Shown piece after piece: positions 26,019 to 34,212 of a stretch of 37,719 bases of DNA. Source of the stretch: Opitutaceae bacterium (lineage in GTDB: Bacteria > Verrucomicrobiota > Verrucomicrobiia > Opitutales > Opitutaceae); contig JAGOJU010000034.1 of the NCBI GenBank assembly GCA_017994935.1, forward strand, positions 1-37,719, in the 5' to 3' direction. The position numbers and the translations under genes are program-made. The notes under the pieces were generated by a model. The model was not told the origin of the DNA and did not search any database. It saw only the letters and a program-made list of their open reading frames with translations. Positions within the stretch are counted from its first letter, which is position 1, and every line of letters begins with the position of its first letter.

Positions 26019-27284
26019 ATGGCAGGTGAAGCATCCTCCATCGCCGCAAACCAGACACGCACATTTCTGGAACTGTGGGCCTCGCTTGCCCCCTTCCTGG
26101 CAACGGACCGGAACATTCCTGAACGCCTCAACCAGCTCCTGGGACGAAATCGCTCGTTTGGCTCCCGGGACCGTCGCCTGTATCGGGAACTCGCGTATAC
26201 GGGTTTCAGGTTTCACGCATGGCTCGCCGCCGGATTGAGCACCGCGAATGAAGACGCCCTGCGCGCGCTGGTCTGGCTGGCGGCTGAAAACACGGCCACG
26301 CAACGATTGAAGGCACACTGGTGCAATGCCTGGCCGAAGCTTCCTGCAAGGGTCGAAGAAAAACGGTCCATACTGAGTGCAGGAACAGCAGGACTGAAGC
26401 TCGATCTCCCGCTTGTTCCCGACTGGTTTTCCCACGAATGCCCGGAGGCCAACAATCCTCGCCTCATCGACACCCTGCATAGCCGAAGTCCGCTGTGGAT
26501 TCGCGTGCAAACGGACAAGCCTGCGGCCCTGCGCGAAGAATTTCGCGCCCGCGGATGGCAGGTCACAGAGTCGCCGGTGCTGTCACAGGCCTGGCGCATT
26601 GAGGCATCAGACCAGGATCTGACCGACTCCCGCGCCTTCAGGGAGGGCCAGTTTGAAATCCAGGATCTGGGATCACAGATCCTTGCCGCCGCACCTCCCG
26701 TGCGGGAGGGGACGCACTGGTTCGACGCCTGCGCAGGGGCGGGCGGGAAAACTCTGCCGCTCGCACAACGGGTGGGAATCAACGGTCGGGTGACCGCATG
26801 GGATGTGCGTGGATCCGCTCTCGCTGAATTGCGCGTCAGGGCCGATCGATCACCGTTCACCAACATCCGGATCGCCCGACCTGTTTCGGAGGAAACGTTT
26901 GACGGAGTTTTTGTGGATGCCCCGTGTTCGGGTTCTGGCACCTGGCGCCGCGCTCCGCACCTCAAGCTCTCAACGCACGAGTCCACCATTCGCGACGCCT
27001 CCCGCAATCAATTGCAACTCCTGAGCAGGCTCTCGGCGCACGTAAGACCGGAGGGGGTGCTAGTCTATGCGACCTGTTCACTGTGCCGGAGCGAGAACCA
27101 TCGTGTCACCACCGCGTTTCTCGATCAGAATCCCGATTTCCGCCGATTCCCGCTGCAGACCAGCTTTGGTTATTCCGATGCTGCCGATTCGGGGGAACTG
27201 ACCCTCACACCAGAGGTTCATGACACCGACGGATTCTACCTCGCATGCCTGATCCGGCAGACAGCGCCCAAGTCATCCGGATGA
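26019..27284 (+). CDS. rsmB: 16S rRNA m5C methyltransferase, RsmB/NOL1-NOP2-Sun family
   Basis: SAM-dependent RNA cytosine-5 methyltransferase. It has 421 residues. An N-terminal NusB-like helical region (about 10-120) includes LNQLLGRNRSFGSRDRRLYR. The catalytic domain has motif I FDACAGAGGKTLPLAQ, GRVTAWDVRGSALAEL, motif IV VDAPCSGSGTWRRAP with Cys303, and motif VI VYATCSLCRSEN with the nucleophile Cys353. These two cysteines are the pair required by this family. It follows the lptD-like gene by 12 bases and precedes scpA, so it probably sits in one message. The exact rRNA target is assumed from family; RsmF-type enzymes are an alternative, though they normally lack the NusB-like domain. 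Confidence 0.87.
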   Translation: MAGEASSIAANQTRTFLELWASLAPFLATDRNIPERLNQLLGRNRSFGSRDRRLYRELAYTGFRFHAWLAAGLSTANEDALRALVWLAAENTATQRLKAHWCNAWPKLPARVEEKRSILSAGTAGLKLDLPLVPDWFSHECPEANNPRLIDTLHSRSPLWIRVQTDKPAALREEFRARGWQVTESPVLSQAWRIEASDQDLTDSRAFREGQFEIQDLGSQILAAAPPVREGTHWFDACAGAGGKTLPLAQRVGINGRVTAWDVRGSALAELRVRADRSPFTNIRIARPVSEETFDGVFVDAPCSGSGTWRRAPHLKLSTHESTIRDASRNQLQLLSRLSAHVRPEGVLVYATCSLCRSENHRVTTAFLDQNPDFRRFPLQTSFGYSDAADSGELTLTPEVHDTDGFYLACLIRQTAPKSSG

Positions 27285-27325
27285 CGAAACTTTGTAGCGT
27301 TTTTCGTTGCCGGACAAGGCACTGA

Positions 27326-28153
27326 TTGAACCATTGCAGGGTCGTGCTTCCCGGAACCGAGTATCGCATCAAACTGCCAGCCTTCGAAGGCCCGCTGGAC
27401 CTGCTTCTGTTTCTCATACGGAAAAACGAGCTCGATATCTACGACATCCCGATTGTCGCGGTCACCGGCCAGTACATCGAAGTCCTCAGGTCGATGCAGA
27501 ACCTGGATCTGGAAATAGCGGGTGAGTTTTTTGTCATGGCGGCGACATTGATGGAAATCAAGAGCCGCATGCTGCTTCCGAAGGGACAGGCCGCCGTGGG
27601 CCTCGAGGATGACGACGACGCCATGGATCCACGCTGGGAGCTGGTGCATCAGCTGCTTCAGTACAAGAAATTCAAGGAGGCTGCCGCATCTCTCCAATCG
27701 CTCGCGCAGTTCGAGCACGACAAGCTCCCCCGGTTGGTCCTTGAGACAAGGCTTCGCGAGGAGGAGCGCCCTCTCAAAAGCGTGGATCGCATCGAGCTTT
27801 GGAATGCCTTCAACATCGTGCTCCGCCGGCTGGCTGAAAAGCTCGTTGTCGGCGAAATCAGGGACGAGCAGGTCACGGTGGCTGATCAGATGGAAATGCT
27901 GCTCGCGCGGATCAGGACCGAAAAATCGTTCATCTTCTCCGAACTCTTTCCCAACAGGGTCACCCTCCGTGTTCTCGTCGCAACCTTCCTCGCCGTCCTG
28001 GAACTAACCCGCCTGCGAAAACTCACCATCTGCCAGAACGAGGCCTACAGCGACATCCTTTGCGCCGCGGTCGACGAGGCACCGCCACCCGCTGACCCAT
28101 CAAGTCAAATGTCCCTTGAAACCGGCGAGGAAGCCTGCACGGTTACCGCGTGA
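27326..28153 (+). CDS. scpA: Segregation and condensation protein A
   Basis: Kleisin subunit that bridges SMC heads in the bacterial condensin complex. The frame opens at a TTG (27326) preceded at 6 bases by AAGG; a GTG at 27344 is possible but its purine tract is too close. This gives 275 residues. ScpA features are LPAFEGPLDLLLFLIRKNEL and DIYDIPIVAVTGQYIE. The N-terminal helical domain continues with AGEFFVMAATLMEIKSRMLL. The C-terminal winged helix includes FLAVLELTRLRKLTICQNEA. The last 25 residues are acidic and disordered-looking. The stop overlaps the start of the next small gene. Neither smc nor scpB is in the window. Confidence 0.92.
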   Translation: MNHCRVVLPGTEYRIKLPAFEGPLDLLLFLIRKNELDIYDIPIVAVTGQYIEVLRSMQNLDLEIAGEFFVMAATLMEIKSRMLLPKGQAAVGLEDDDDAMDPRWELVHQLLQYKKFKEAAASLQSLAQFEHDKLPRLVLETRLREEERPLKSVDRIELWNAFNIVLRRLAEKLVVGEIRDEQVTVADQMEMLLARIRTEKSFIFSELFPNRVTLRVLVATFLAVLELTRLRKLTICQNEAYSDILCAAVDEAPPPADPSSQMSLETGEEACTVTA

Positions 28154-28425
28154 GCAAGAAGCCAGCCAAACGACCATCCTCGCCAAAAGCCAAAGGGCGC
28201 GCCATTCACGGGATTCTCGGCGTGGGTCTTGACAACGATGATGGCCATAGGCGGATCACCTCAGGGGAACAATTCACACTGGTGGGCGGCTCGGAAAAGA
28301 CCCACGAACAGATGACCGAGACCATGATCAAGACCTTCGAGGAGATTAAACGCCGCGACAGGCGCCTTGAGAACATTGATCCCAGGGAACTTGCCGAGAT
28401 CGTCCACAAGTCCACACCGGATTGA
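28150..28425 (+). CDS. Small basic protein translationally coupled to scpA
   Basis: A 91-residue protein starting at a GTG (28150) that overlaps the scpA stop (GTGA), typical of translational coupling. The N-terminal 20 residues are Lys/Ser/Pro-rich (KKPAKRPSSPKAKGRAIHG). A short middle part reads ILGVGLDNDDGHRRITSGEQ, and the C-terminal 40 residues look like one long charged helix (EQMTETMIKTFEEIKRRDRR). I do not recognise a family. It occupies the position often held by scpB but is much too short and has no ScpB-like winged helices. A nucleic-acid or SMC-complex accessory role is conceivable from charge and position only. Confidence 0.72.
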   Translation: MSKKPAKRPSSPKAKGRAIHGILGVGLDNDDGHRRITSGEQFTLVGGSEKTHEQMTETMIKTFEEIKRRDRRLENIDPRELAEIVHKSTPD

Positions 28426-28437
28426 AGGGCTGTCCTT

Positions 28438-28465
28438 TTGACTTTTCACCTGAAACCCGTAGGCT
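28438..28465 (+). promoter_or_regulatory. Candidate promoter for trxA
   Basis: TTGACT (28438-28443) and TAGGCT (28460-28465) are separated by 16 bases. The predicted start gives a leader of about 11 bases before the ATG at 28483. The -35 match is good and the -10 resembles those at nadA and cimA. Confidence 0.4.
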
Positions 28466-28482
28466 TTGCCAACACAACCACC

Positions 28483-28806
28483 ATGTCCGCCAACACCACC
28501 GAACTTAACTCGACCAATTTCAAGGGCGTCATCGACTCCTCCACACCGGTTCTCGTCGATTTTTGGGCCCCTTGGTGCGGCCCGTGCAAGGCGATCGCCC
28601 CCATTCTTGAAGAACTCGCGGTCGAACTGAAGGGTAAGGTCACGATCGGCAAGCTGAACGTCGACGACAACGGCGCGATTTCGAGCGAGTACAATGTGCG
28701 GGCAATCCCCACACTGATCCTGTTCAAGGCGGGGAAAGCGGTCGAAACCTTTGTCGGCATGAAGTCGAAGGCGTTCCTCAAGGAACAGCTCCTCGCGAAG
28801 GTTTGA
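28483..28806 (+). CDS. trxA: Thioredoxin
   Basis: Small cytoplasmic disulfide reductase. The ATG at 28483 gives 107 residues, the standard length; the frame extends upstream but this is the natural start. The active site is VDFWAPWCGPCKAIAPILEE with Cys32 and Cys35, and the cis-proline loop is VRAIPTLILFKAGK. All canonical residues are present. It follows the small basic gene by 57 bases and appears to have its own promoter. It is convergent with menA, 44 bases apart. Confidence 0.97.
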   Translation: MSANTTELNSTNFKGVIDSSTPVLVDFWAPWCGPCKAIAPILEELAVELKGKVTIGKLNVDDNGAISSEYNVRAIPTLILFKAGKAVETFVGMKSKAFLKEQLLAKV

Positions 28807-28843
28807 CTGCCTTCACGGGTCGCGTCGGCCCTCGGTTCGGCAA

Positions 28844-28861
28844 CCTGCAGTCAGTTGCAGG
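28844..28861. terminator. Inverted repeat between convergent trxA and menA
   Basis: CCTGCA and TGCAGG arms (six base pairs) with a six-base loop overlap the menA stop codon and lie 38 bases after the trxA stop. There is no T-run on either strand, so it is at best a weak bidirectional terminator. Confidence 0.35.
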
Positions 28862-29741
28862 CAATTCCCGTGCTCAGGAGAACTGAGTACGCGGCAAGAT
28901 AACGCCCGGTGGCGCCCAGCAGGGTGATCAGCTCCTGTGGCGTCCCCGATTTTTTCAACCGCAATCCCTGTCTCACCGCCTCCGGCAGGAGCAGGAGCGG
29001 AAGCAGGATCCAGCCAAACCGTCCCCAGAGAATTGCCAGCATCACCGGCACAAGCAGTGCGACGGCATGTCCGATCGCAAACTGCCGCTGCGCAAATCCC
29101 CTGCCGAATCGCACGACGCTCGTGCGTTTCCCCGCTTTGGCATCCGTTTCCACGTCGCGATAATTATTGACGACAAGAATGTTCGCCGCGAGAAGGCCAA
29201 CGGCGGCCGCGGCCAGCCACACCTCCAGGCCAGGCCATCCCACCTGCACAAAATAGGTCGTCCCAACCGCCACGAGTCCGAAGAAGACAAACACAAACAC
29301 ATCGCCCAATCCGATGTAGGCGATCGGCCAGGGGCCACCGGTGTAGGCATACCCGCAAAGTATGCTTGCGATTCCCACGGCCAGAAGCGGCCAGCCTCCA
29401 TGGGCCAAGAGTGTCAATCCGACCAGAAACGCAGCCGCAAACGCCAGCCATGCGGCCCGTTTCATCGCAGAGGGTTGAATCAATCCGCCCGCCACCGCCC
29501 GCCTTGGCCCCACGCGGTCCGCCGAATCCGCACCTTTGGCGAAATCGCCGTAGTCATTGGCAAAGTTTGTGCCCACCTGCACGAGGAGGGCAAATGCGAG
29601 GCACGCACCCGCTGCAGGCCAAACGACCGCAGCACGATGCTGCGCGAAGGCCGTGCCGACGACGACCGGAGCAATGGCGGCCGGAAGCGTGCGCGGTCGT
29701 GTCGCCGATATCCAGATGGCAATTCGCGATTCGGCTGCCAT
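28851..29741 (-). CDS. menA: 1,4-dihydroxy-2-naphthoate polyprenyltransferase MenA
   Basis: UbiA-superfamily membrane enzyme that prenylates dihydroxynaphthoate in menaquinone synthesis. It is 296 residues from the ATG at 29741. It opens IWISATRPRTLPAAIAPVVV, typical of MenA. The two Asp-rich prenyl-diphosphate/Mg sites are NFANDYGDFAKGAD and NNYRDVETDAKAGKRT, and the sequence contains eight to nine hydrophobic segments. The gene lies 61 bases downstream of the aminotransferase on the same strand and may share its message. This indicates menaquinone as a respiratory quinone. Confidence 0.93.
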   Translation of the reverse strand: MAAESRIAIWISATRPRTLPAAIAPVVVGTAFAQHRAAVVWPAAGACLAFALLVQVGTNFANDYGDFAKGADSADRVGPRRAVAGGLIQPSAMKRAAWLAFAAAFLVGLTLLAHGGWPLLAVGIASILCGYAYTGGPWPIAYIGLGDVFVFVFFGLVAVGTTYFVQVGWPGLEVWLAAAAVGLLAANILVVNNYRDVETDAKAGKRTSVVRFGRGFAQRQFAIGHAVALLVPVMLAILWGRFGWILLPLLLLPEAVRQGLRLKKSGTPQELITLLGATGRYLAAYSVLLSTGIACN

Positions 29742-29802
29742 GCAGGGGATTGCTCAGGATGTGATGGCTCCCGCGTCGGTAACCGCCGCTCCTGCGTCCG
29801 TG

Positions 29803-30990
29803 TCAAAGGCCGCCGCAAAAACGTGCCAGACGGGAGACACCCTTTGCGATGGTTTCATCACTGGTCGCGTAACTCAGACGGAGGTATCCTTCCGCGCCAA
29901 ATGCACTGCCAGGCACCGCCGCCACCCTCTCCTTCTCGAGCAGGCGGGCGCAGAACTCCTGGTCACTCAAACCAAATTTCGAGATGTTGGGAAAAAGATA
30001 AAACGCCCCCTGGGCCAGAAGACAGGTGATCCCCTTGATCTCGTTCAACGCACGATGAAGCGTCCGCCGCCGCCGATCAAAGGCCGCCAGCATCACCGAC
30101 AGCGCCGCGGCGGTCTTTTCCTTCTGCTCCAGGGCAGCCAGGGCGCCATACTGCGCAAATGTCGTCACGTTCGAACTCGTCTGGCTCTGAAGCTCGGCGA
30201 TGGCCTTTGCAATCGGTGCGGGTGCGACGGTCGTTCCGATTCGCCACCCGGTCATCGAGTAGGTCTTGGAAAAGCCGGCCACGGTGATGGTACGGGCCTC
30301 CGCTTCCTTGCTCAAGGTTGCCACACAAGTCGGTTTCGCCCCGTCATAGACCAGGTGCTCATACATCTCGTCTGAGAGAATGTAGAGATTGTGCCGGACG
30401 GCGATCTCCACGAGGGCCACAAGTTCCTCACGTGAATAGACTGCACCCGTGGGATTTGACGGGGAGTTCAGGATCAGCATCCGTGTGCGCGGACCGATCG
30501 CCGACTCGAGCTGCGGAGGCGTCAGCTTGAAGCCCGTGCGGTCGTCGGCGAGCACAAGCTTGGGAACCGCCCCGGCAAGTTTCACCATCTCCGGATAGCT
30601 CACCCAGAAAGGTGCCGGAATAATGACCTCGTCGCCCGGCGAGCACGTGGCAAGCACGCCCAGGTAGCAGGAGAACTTCCCGCCCGGAGACACGATTACC
30701 TGGGAGGGCGCGACCTTGAAGCCGTAGTCGACGGCATACCTGGCCGCGATGGCCTGGCGCAAGGGTTCGATGCCGGGAGTGGGGGCATACTTCGTCTTGC
30801 CCGCCTGAAGCGCCGCAATGCAGGCATCCTTGATGTGCTGCGGGGTGTCGAAATCCGGTTCGCCGGCGGCGAATCCACAGACATCTTCACCGGCCGCTTG
30901 CAGGGCTTTCGCCTTGCCATCGATTGCGAGGGTCGGCGACGGCGAGACATTTCTGGCCCAGACGGAGAGAAGCGCGGGTGTTTGGTTCAT
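29803..30990 (-). CDS. Class I aminotransferase, aspartate aminotransferase (AspC/AspAT Ib type)
   Basis: Fold-type I PLP enzyme, most likely aspartate (or aspartate/prephenate) aminotransferase. It is 395 residues. Motifs are [40 protein letters not shown] (Asn179), [13 protein letters not shown] (Asp207) and the PLP-lysine motif [15 protein letters not shown] (Lys242, Arg250). The C-terminal substrate-carboxylate Arg lies in [12 protein letters not shown]. The segment [14 protein letters not shown] replaces the more usual VxNGAKxALYN loop, a mild variation near the cofactor phosphate. It lies between the ribbon-helix-helix gene (104 bases upstream) and menA. Its start codon sits inside a perfect palindrome (30988-31002). 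Confidence 0.9.
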   Translation of the reverse strand: MNQTPALLSVWARNVSPSPTLAIDGKAKALQAAGEDVCGFAAGEPDFDTPQHIKDACIAALQAGKTKYAPTPGIEPLRQAIAARYAVDYGFKVAPSQVIVSPGGKFSCYLGVLATCSPGDEVIIPAPFWVSYPEMVKLAGAVPKLVLADDRTGFKLTPPQLESAIGPRTRMLILNSPSNPTGAVYSREELVALVEIAVRHNLYILSDEMYEHLVYDGAKPTCVATLSKEAEARTITVAGFSKTYSMTGWRIGTTVAPAPIAKAIAELQSQTSSNVTTFAQYGALAALEQKEKTAAALSVMLAAFDRRRRTLHRALNEIKGITCLLAQGAFYLFPNISKFGLSDQEFCARLLEKERVAAVPGSAFGAEGYLRLSYATSDETIAKGVSRLARFCGGL

Positions 30991-31002
30991 GGACAGTCCA
31001 TG
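30988..31002. promoter_or_regulatory. Perfect palindrome over the aminotransferase start codon
   Basis: CATGGAC A GTCCATG: seven-base arms around one central base. The ATG of the 29803-30990 gene is the outermost triplet. It could be an operator or an mRNA element controlling initiation. The arms are long enough to be noticeable but the site is single. Confidence 0.35.
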
Positions 31003-31070
31003 CCACCCAAACCCGCCATGCGGTCAAAGGCAAGGCCGCGCTTAGAAGCACGGACATCGAGCCTCCCAAC

Positions 31071-31088
31071 CGACGGATGTTCCCGTCG
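31071..31088 (-). terminator. Hairpin just downstream of the ribbon-helix-helix gene
   Basis: CGACGG and CCGTCG arms (six GC-rich pairs) enclose a six-base loop, starting 6 bases after the stop of the regulator gene. No clear T-run follows, so termination is uncertain. Confidence 0.33.
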
Positions 31089-31094
31089 CAAAAC

Positions 31095-31415
31095 TCAATC
31101 CCTCGCGTTGCGCTGCCTGCCCGCCGGCAATGCCTCGATCGCCGCCCGGAGAATCTCGCCCGCGCTCACCCGTTTGAGCCGGGCCTGCCGAAGCAGGGTC
31201 TTCTTTATCCCTTGGGGCAGGCGCACCGAAATCTGCCGATGCTCGGCGCGATCTGCCTGAAACTGACTGTAATCGAACTCTTCCAAGGCGCAGCGGATGA
31301 CTTCGCTGACCGAACGGGCACCATTGCTGGTGAGTGTTGCTTCAATTTTTTCTACGAGAGGAAGGGGAAGCTCAAATGTGACGGGATTGGCGGCGGGGGA
31401 ATTCTTGTTTGCCAT
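31095..31415 (-). CDS. Tandem ribbon-helix-helix (CopG/Arc-like) regulator
   Basis: A 106-residue protein from the ATG at 31415; an upstream frame extension looks noncoding. It appears to contain two ribbon-helix-helix units in one chain. Unit one is about residues 10-46: strand VTFELPLPLVEKIEATL, then ARSVSEVIRCALEEF. Unit two is about residues 60-95: strand RQISVRLPQGIKKTLLRQAR, then VSAGEILRAAIEAL. Normally two separate chains pair to form the DNA-binding beta sheet, so this could fold as an intramolecular dimer. It precedes the aminotransferase gene and could regulate it. An antitoxin role is less likely because no toxin gene is adjacent on either side. Confidence 0.75.
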   Translation of the reverse strand: MANKNSPAANPVTFELPLPLVEKIEATLTSNGARSVSEVIRCALEEFDYSQFQADRAEHRQISVRLPQGIKKTLLRQARLKRVSAGEILRAAIEALPAGRQRNARD

Positions 31416-31565
31416 GGGTGGACGGGCGGAAAATAACGCCAGCATCTGCTTGCCCGCGCAAGGTGTCCGCGGCAATGCAAATCTTCAATTTCCCGGCGGC
31501 AGGGCATTCCACACCCTTGACCCGGAGTACGATGATTTCAGTCTCCAGCCCACCCCCGAGAAGCA

Positions 31566-32702
31566 ATGGCCCATGTCTCGATTGAAAACCTTGTCAAAGT
31601 GTACCCTGAGAAGCACGGCACGGGTACCAAGGTGCTCCATGGCATCAACCTCGAGATTCGGGACAGGGAATTCCTTGTGCTGGTGGGTCCCTCCGGTTGC
31701 GGAAAGTCCACCATCCTCCGAATGATCGCCGGTCTCGAAAGTGTGACCGGCGGTTCGATCTCCATCGATGGCAGGATCGTGAACGATGTTCCGCCTCGCG
31801 ATCGGGATATCGCCATGGTGTTCCAGAACTACGCGCTGTATCCGCACATGTCGGTCTATGACAACATGGCGTTCGGATTGAAGCTGCGCAAATTTTCCAA
31901 GGCCGAAATCGACGCGCGCGTGCGCGAAGCCTCTTCCATGCTCGGACTCGGGGATTACCTCGATCGGAAACCGCGGGCTCTTTCAGGCGGACAGCGTCAG
32001 CGCGTTGCTGTCGGCCGTGCCATCGTGCGGAAGCCCAAGGTGTTTCTCTTCGACGAGCCTCTGTCCAATCTCGATGCGAAGATGAGGGTCTCCACCCGTA
32101 CGGACCTCTCCAAACTCCACGCGCGTCTCGACGCCACAATGATCTATGTCACCCATGACCAGGCGGAGGCCATGACCATGGGTGACCGCATTTGTGTGCT
32201 GAAGGAGGGGCACCTCCAGCAGGTGGCGGCGCCCCTCGAACTTTACAACCAGCCTGACAACATGTTCGTGGCAGGATTCATCGGCAGCCCGCCCATGAAC
32301 CTCTTCAAGGGTACCGTCCGGATAGGCCCCGATGGACTTTTTTTTGTCGAAGCCACCTCAGGCGGCGCGCCTCTGCATATTCCTCTGACCGAAGATCTGG
32401 CAAGACGCGCAAACGCACACGTCGACAAGCCGGTCGCCTTCGGAATCCGCCCGGAAAATATCCACGTCCTCCCAGGAAACGCGGATTGCCCTCAGTCGAG
32501 CACCGCCGATGTCCGCGTGGACGTGTCGGAGCCCATGGGGTCGGAAACCTTGCTCTACCTTTCGACCGCCGCCACCTCGTTCGTCGCTCGAGTACACCCG
32601 ACCGACCGGCACCAGCCCGGCCAGGTGATTTCAGTTTCCTTCGACACCGCGAAGGCTCACCTGTTCGACGACGCCACGGGATGCGTCATCCGACCGGGGT
32701 GA
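31566..32702 (+). CDS. Sugar ABC transporter ATPase, UgpC/MsmK/MalK family
   Basis: Nucleotide-binding subunit of a CUT1-type sugar importer. It has 378 residues. It shows Walker [16 protein letters not shown], the Q-loop [20 protein letters not shown], the ABC signature [19 protein letters not shown], Walker [17 protein letters not shown] and the switch His in [16 protein letters not shown]. The C-terminal OB-type regulatory domain (about 240-378) includes [12 protein letters not shown] and [12 protein letters not shown], as in MalK-like ATPases. No permease or solute-binding protein gene is next to it, so it probably serves several importers, as MsmK-type ATPases do. It lies divergent from the ribbon-helix-helix gene across 150 bases with no clear promoter. 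Confidence 0.94.
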   Translation: MAHVSIENLVKVYPEKHGTGTKVLHGINLEIRDREFLVLVGPSGCGKSTILRMIAGLESVTGGSISIDGRIVNDVPPRDRDIAMVFQNYALYPHMSVYDNMAFGLKLRKFSKAEIDARVREASSMLGLGDYLDRKPRALSGGQRQRVAVGRAIVRKPKVFLFDEPLSNLDAKMRVSTRTDLSKLHARLDATMIYVTHDQAEAMTMGDRICVLKEGHLQQVAAPLELYNQPDNMFVAGFIGSPPMNLFKGTVRIGPDGLFFVEATSGGAPLHIPLTEDLARRANAHVDKPVAFGIRPENIHVLPGNADCPQSSTADVRVDVSEPMGSETLLYLSTAATSFVARVHPTDRHQPGQVISVSFDTAKAHLFDDATGCVIRPG

Positions 32703-32733
32703 CATCACCTTTATTGGCATCGCGCAGCGTGGG

Positions 32734-33648
32734 CTAGTTTCCCACTGCAACGAATCCCATTTGAGGTCGCGGAATGGAGTGCAGGAGCGCATCCGGCGTG
32801 AAAAGGATCGGAGAAAAGTCCTGGTCCATGGCGGCTCCTGTTACGACAAAGCGCGTCTTGTTTCGTGTGTTCTCGTCCTTGAGGTCGATCGACTTTACAA
32901 TCCAGTGGGCACCGACTTTCTTCAGGTCCAGGACGGACATGGTCTTGAGAAGTTTCCCTTCCTCGCCGATCTGATCCGCCTGCACGAGGGCATTAAATTG
33001 CGTGTCCAAAAACACCCTCACGCCGGTGAGCGCCGGATGCCTGGAAATGAAGTCTGCGGGAGGATAGAAAAGGTAGCTGTTCGCGGGGCGGCCCCGAACC
33101 TTGCGCACTCCTTCAAAGGCGAAATCCTCCCACCAAAGGAATGGCATCTGCAGGTCGAATGCGGTGAGGTTCGTCCCGCCCAGCGACTCAAACAGGGCAT
33201 CAACGCCCAACACGGTCGCCTCGCCCTGCATTCCAGCCTCCCAGCGCCAAACCATCGCACGGCTGCCGCCCTTCAACAATAGCCGGAGTATCGAGGATTG
33301 CGCCTGATCGGTTGATTGATCGCCAAGGAGCTCGATCCGGCTGATAGGGCCGTCATCGAGCAGGTCGTTCCACAACCTGCCTGCCATGACTCGTTCCGGA
33401 CCGCGGCGTGGCATCACGCGCAGATTGAACTCAAGGTAGCCTCGAAATCCTTTTTGCCTGAATTCCGCGAGGAACTTCCGACCCTCCTCCTGATTTGGTC
33501 TGGAGAGCTGAACATAGTCGGGAAGCGGCCGGTAACGCTTGTGCTGGGCAGAGGCTTCCGACACGGCTGCAGCAAGAATCGCAAGGAGGCAGGCAATCCC
33601 CACCAATCGCACCCACCCGACCCGCCACCGGAAGGTCATAGGCGGCAT
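32734..33648 (-). CDS. Exported lipoprotein-sorting (LolA-fold) protein
   Basis: A 304-residue exported protein. A long N-terminal region (RWRVGWVRLVGIACLLAILAA) followed by VSEASA gives a signal peptide with likely cleavage around Ala34. The mature part has the open beta-barrel look of the outer membrane lipoprotein-sorting family: FRGYLEFNLRVMPRRG, ISRIELLGD, RAMVWRWEAG, LQMPFLWWEDFAFEGV, NSYLFYPPADF and VGAHWIVKSIDLKDENTRNK. These resemble the LolA/LolB-like proteins often paired with RND exporters. It starts 15 bases after the secG stop, so the two are co-transcribed, consistent with an envelope role. An alternative start 9 bases later is possible. Confidence 0.8.
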   Translation of the reverse strand: MPPMTFRWRVGWVRLVGIACLLAILAAAVSEASAQHKRYRPLPDYVQLSRPNQEEGRKFLAEFRQKGFRGYLEFNLRVMPRRGPERVMAGRLWNDLLDDGPISRIELLGDQSTDQAQSSILRLLLKGGSRAMVWRWEAGMQGEATVLGVDALFESLGGTNLTAFDLQMPFLWWEDFAFEGVRKVRGRPANSYLFYPPADFISRHPALTGVRVFLDTQFNALVQADQIGEEGKLLKTMSVLDLKKVGAHWIVKSIDLKDENTRNKTRFVVTGAAMDQDFSPILFTPDALLHSIPRPQMGFVAVGN

Positions 33649-33663
33649 GGAGTTCGCAACCTC

Positions 33664-34059
33664 TTACGGATTGGATTTCGGCTGCTCCGCCTTGGGCGCG
33701 CCCGAAGGCTCCCCAGCCGGTGCGGCTGCCGGAGCTGCTGCATCAGCGGCTGGTGTAGCAGTTGGGGCTGCCGGCACTGCTATCGTCGGGAGCGCACTCC
33801 CCGTCGCGGCGGCATGTTTGCGCTGATAAATGTGCCCAAGGTACAAGGCAAAACAAAGCACAAAGAATGCAATCGCAGCGTTGATGGTCGCCTTGGAAAG
33901 CACGTTGTTTGTTTCCGCACCAAAGGCAGCCTCCGCAGCCCCGCCACCCATGGCTGCCCCCACTCCGCCATCCTTCGACTTTTGTGCGAGGACGACGAGT
34001 GAAAGGAAAAGTGAAATCAGGATGAGAACAAACGTGAGAATGCTGATGACGATGCCCAT
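33664..34059 (-). CDS. secG: Preprotein translocase subunit SecG with extended Ala/Pro tail
   Basis: Accessory subunit of the SecYEG inner-membrane channel. It has 131 residues. The first transmembrane segment [18 protein letters not shown] runs into the conserved cytoplasmic loop [20 protein letters not shown] and [15 protein letters not shown]. The second segment is [20 protein letters not shown]. From about residue 82 to the end the tail is Ala/Pro-rich with a few charges ([20 protein letters not shown]), which core SecG proteins lack. It follows the aminotransferase gene by 153 bases and has its own promoter candidate. Confidence 0.93.
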   Translation of the reverse strand: MGIVISILTFVLILISLFLSLVVLAQKSKDGGVGAAMGGGAAEAAFGAETNNVLSKATINAAIAFFVLCFALYLGHIYQRKHAAATGSALPTIAVPAAPTATPAADAAAPAAAPAGEPSGAPKAEQPKSNP

Positions 34060-34071
34060 TTGAATCGATCA

Positions 34072-34100
34072 GCAAAACCGCCGGGCAGCCGGGTTGTCAA
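34072..34100 (-). promoter_or_regulatory. Candidate promoter for secG
   Basis: On the minus strand a perfect TTGACA (34100-34095) is followed after 17 bases by TTTTGC (34077-34072), a poor -10. The predicted start lies only about 6 bases before the secG ATG at 34059. Confidence 0.3.
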
Positions 34101-34170
34101 TGCCAGTCTCAGGACGGCAGAAACACGCAGGAATTGGGGGGAACGCAGTTGATCTGAAATCAGCCAGACC

Positions 34171-34184
34171 CGCGGCCGACCGCG
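34171..34184. other. GC hairpin in the aminotransferase-secG gap
   Basis: CGCGG and CCGCG arms with a four-base loop lie about 29 bases after the aminotransferase stop on the minus strand. The A-run flanks the wrong side for minus-strand termination, so its role is unclear. Confidence 0.25.
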
Positions 34185-34212
34185 AAAATCCCTGTCTGTT
34201 CGCGACCGTTGC

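Noticed and set aside
31095..31415. Antitoxin of a toxin-antitoxin pair
   Set aside because: No small toxin-like gene overlaps or adjoins it; neighbours are an aminotransferase and an ABC ATPase.
32714..32740. TTGGCA-15-TAGTTT promoter-like pattern on the plus strand
   Set aside because: It sits between convergent genes and would only drive antisense RNA into the LolA-fold gene; spacer is short and matches are weak.
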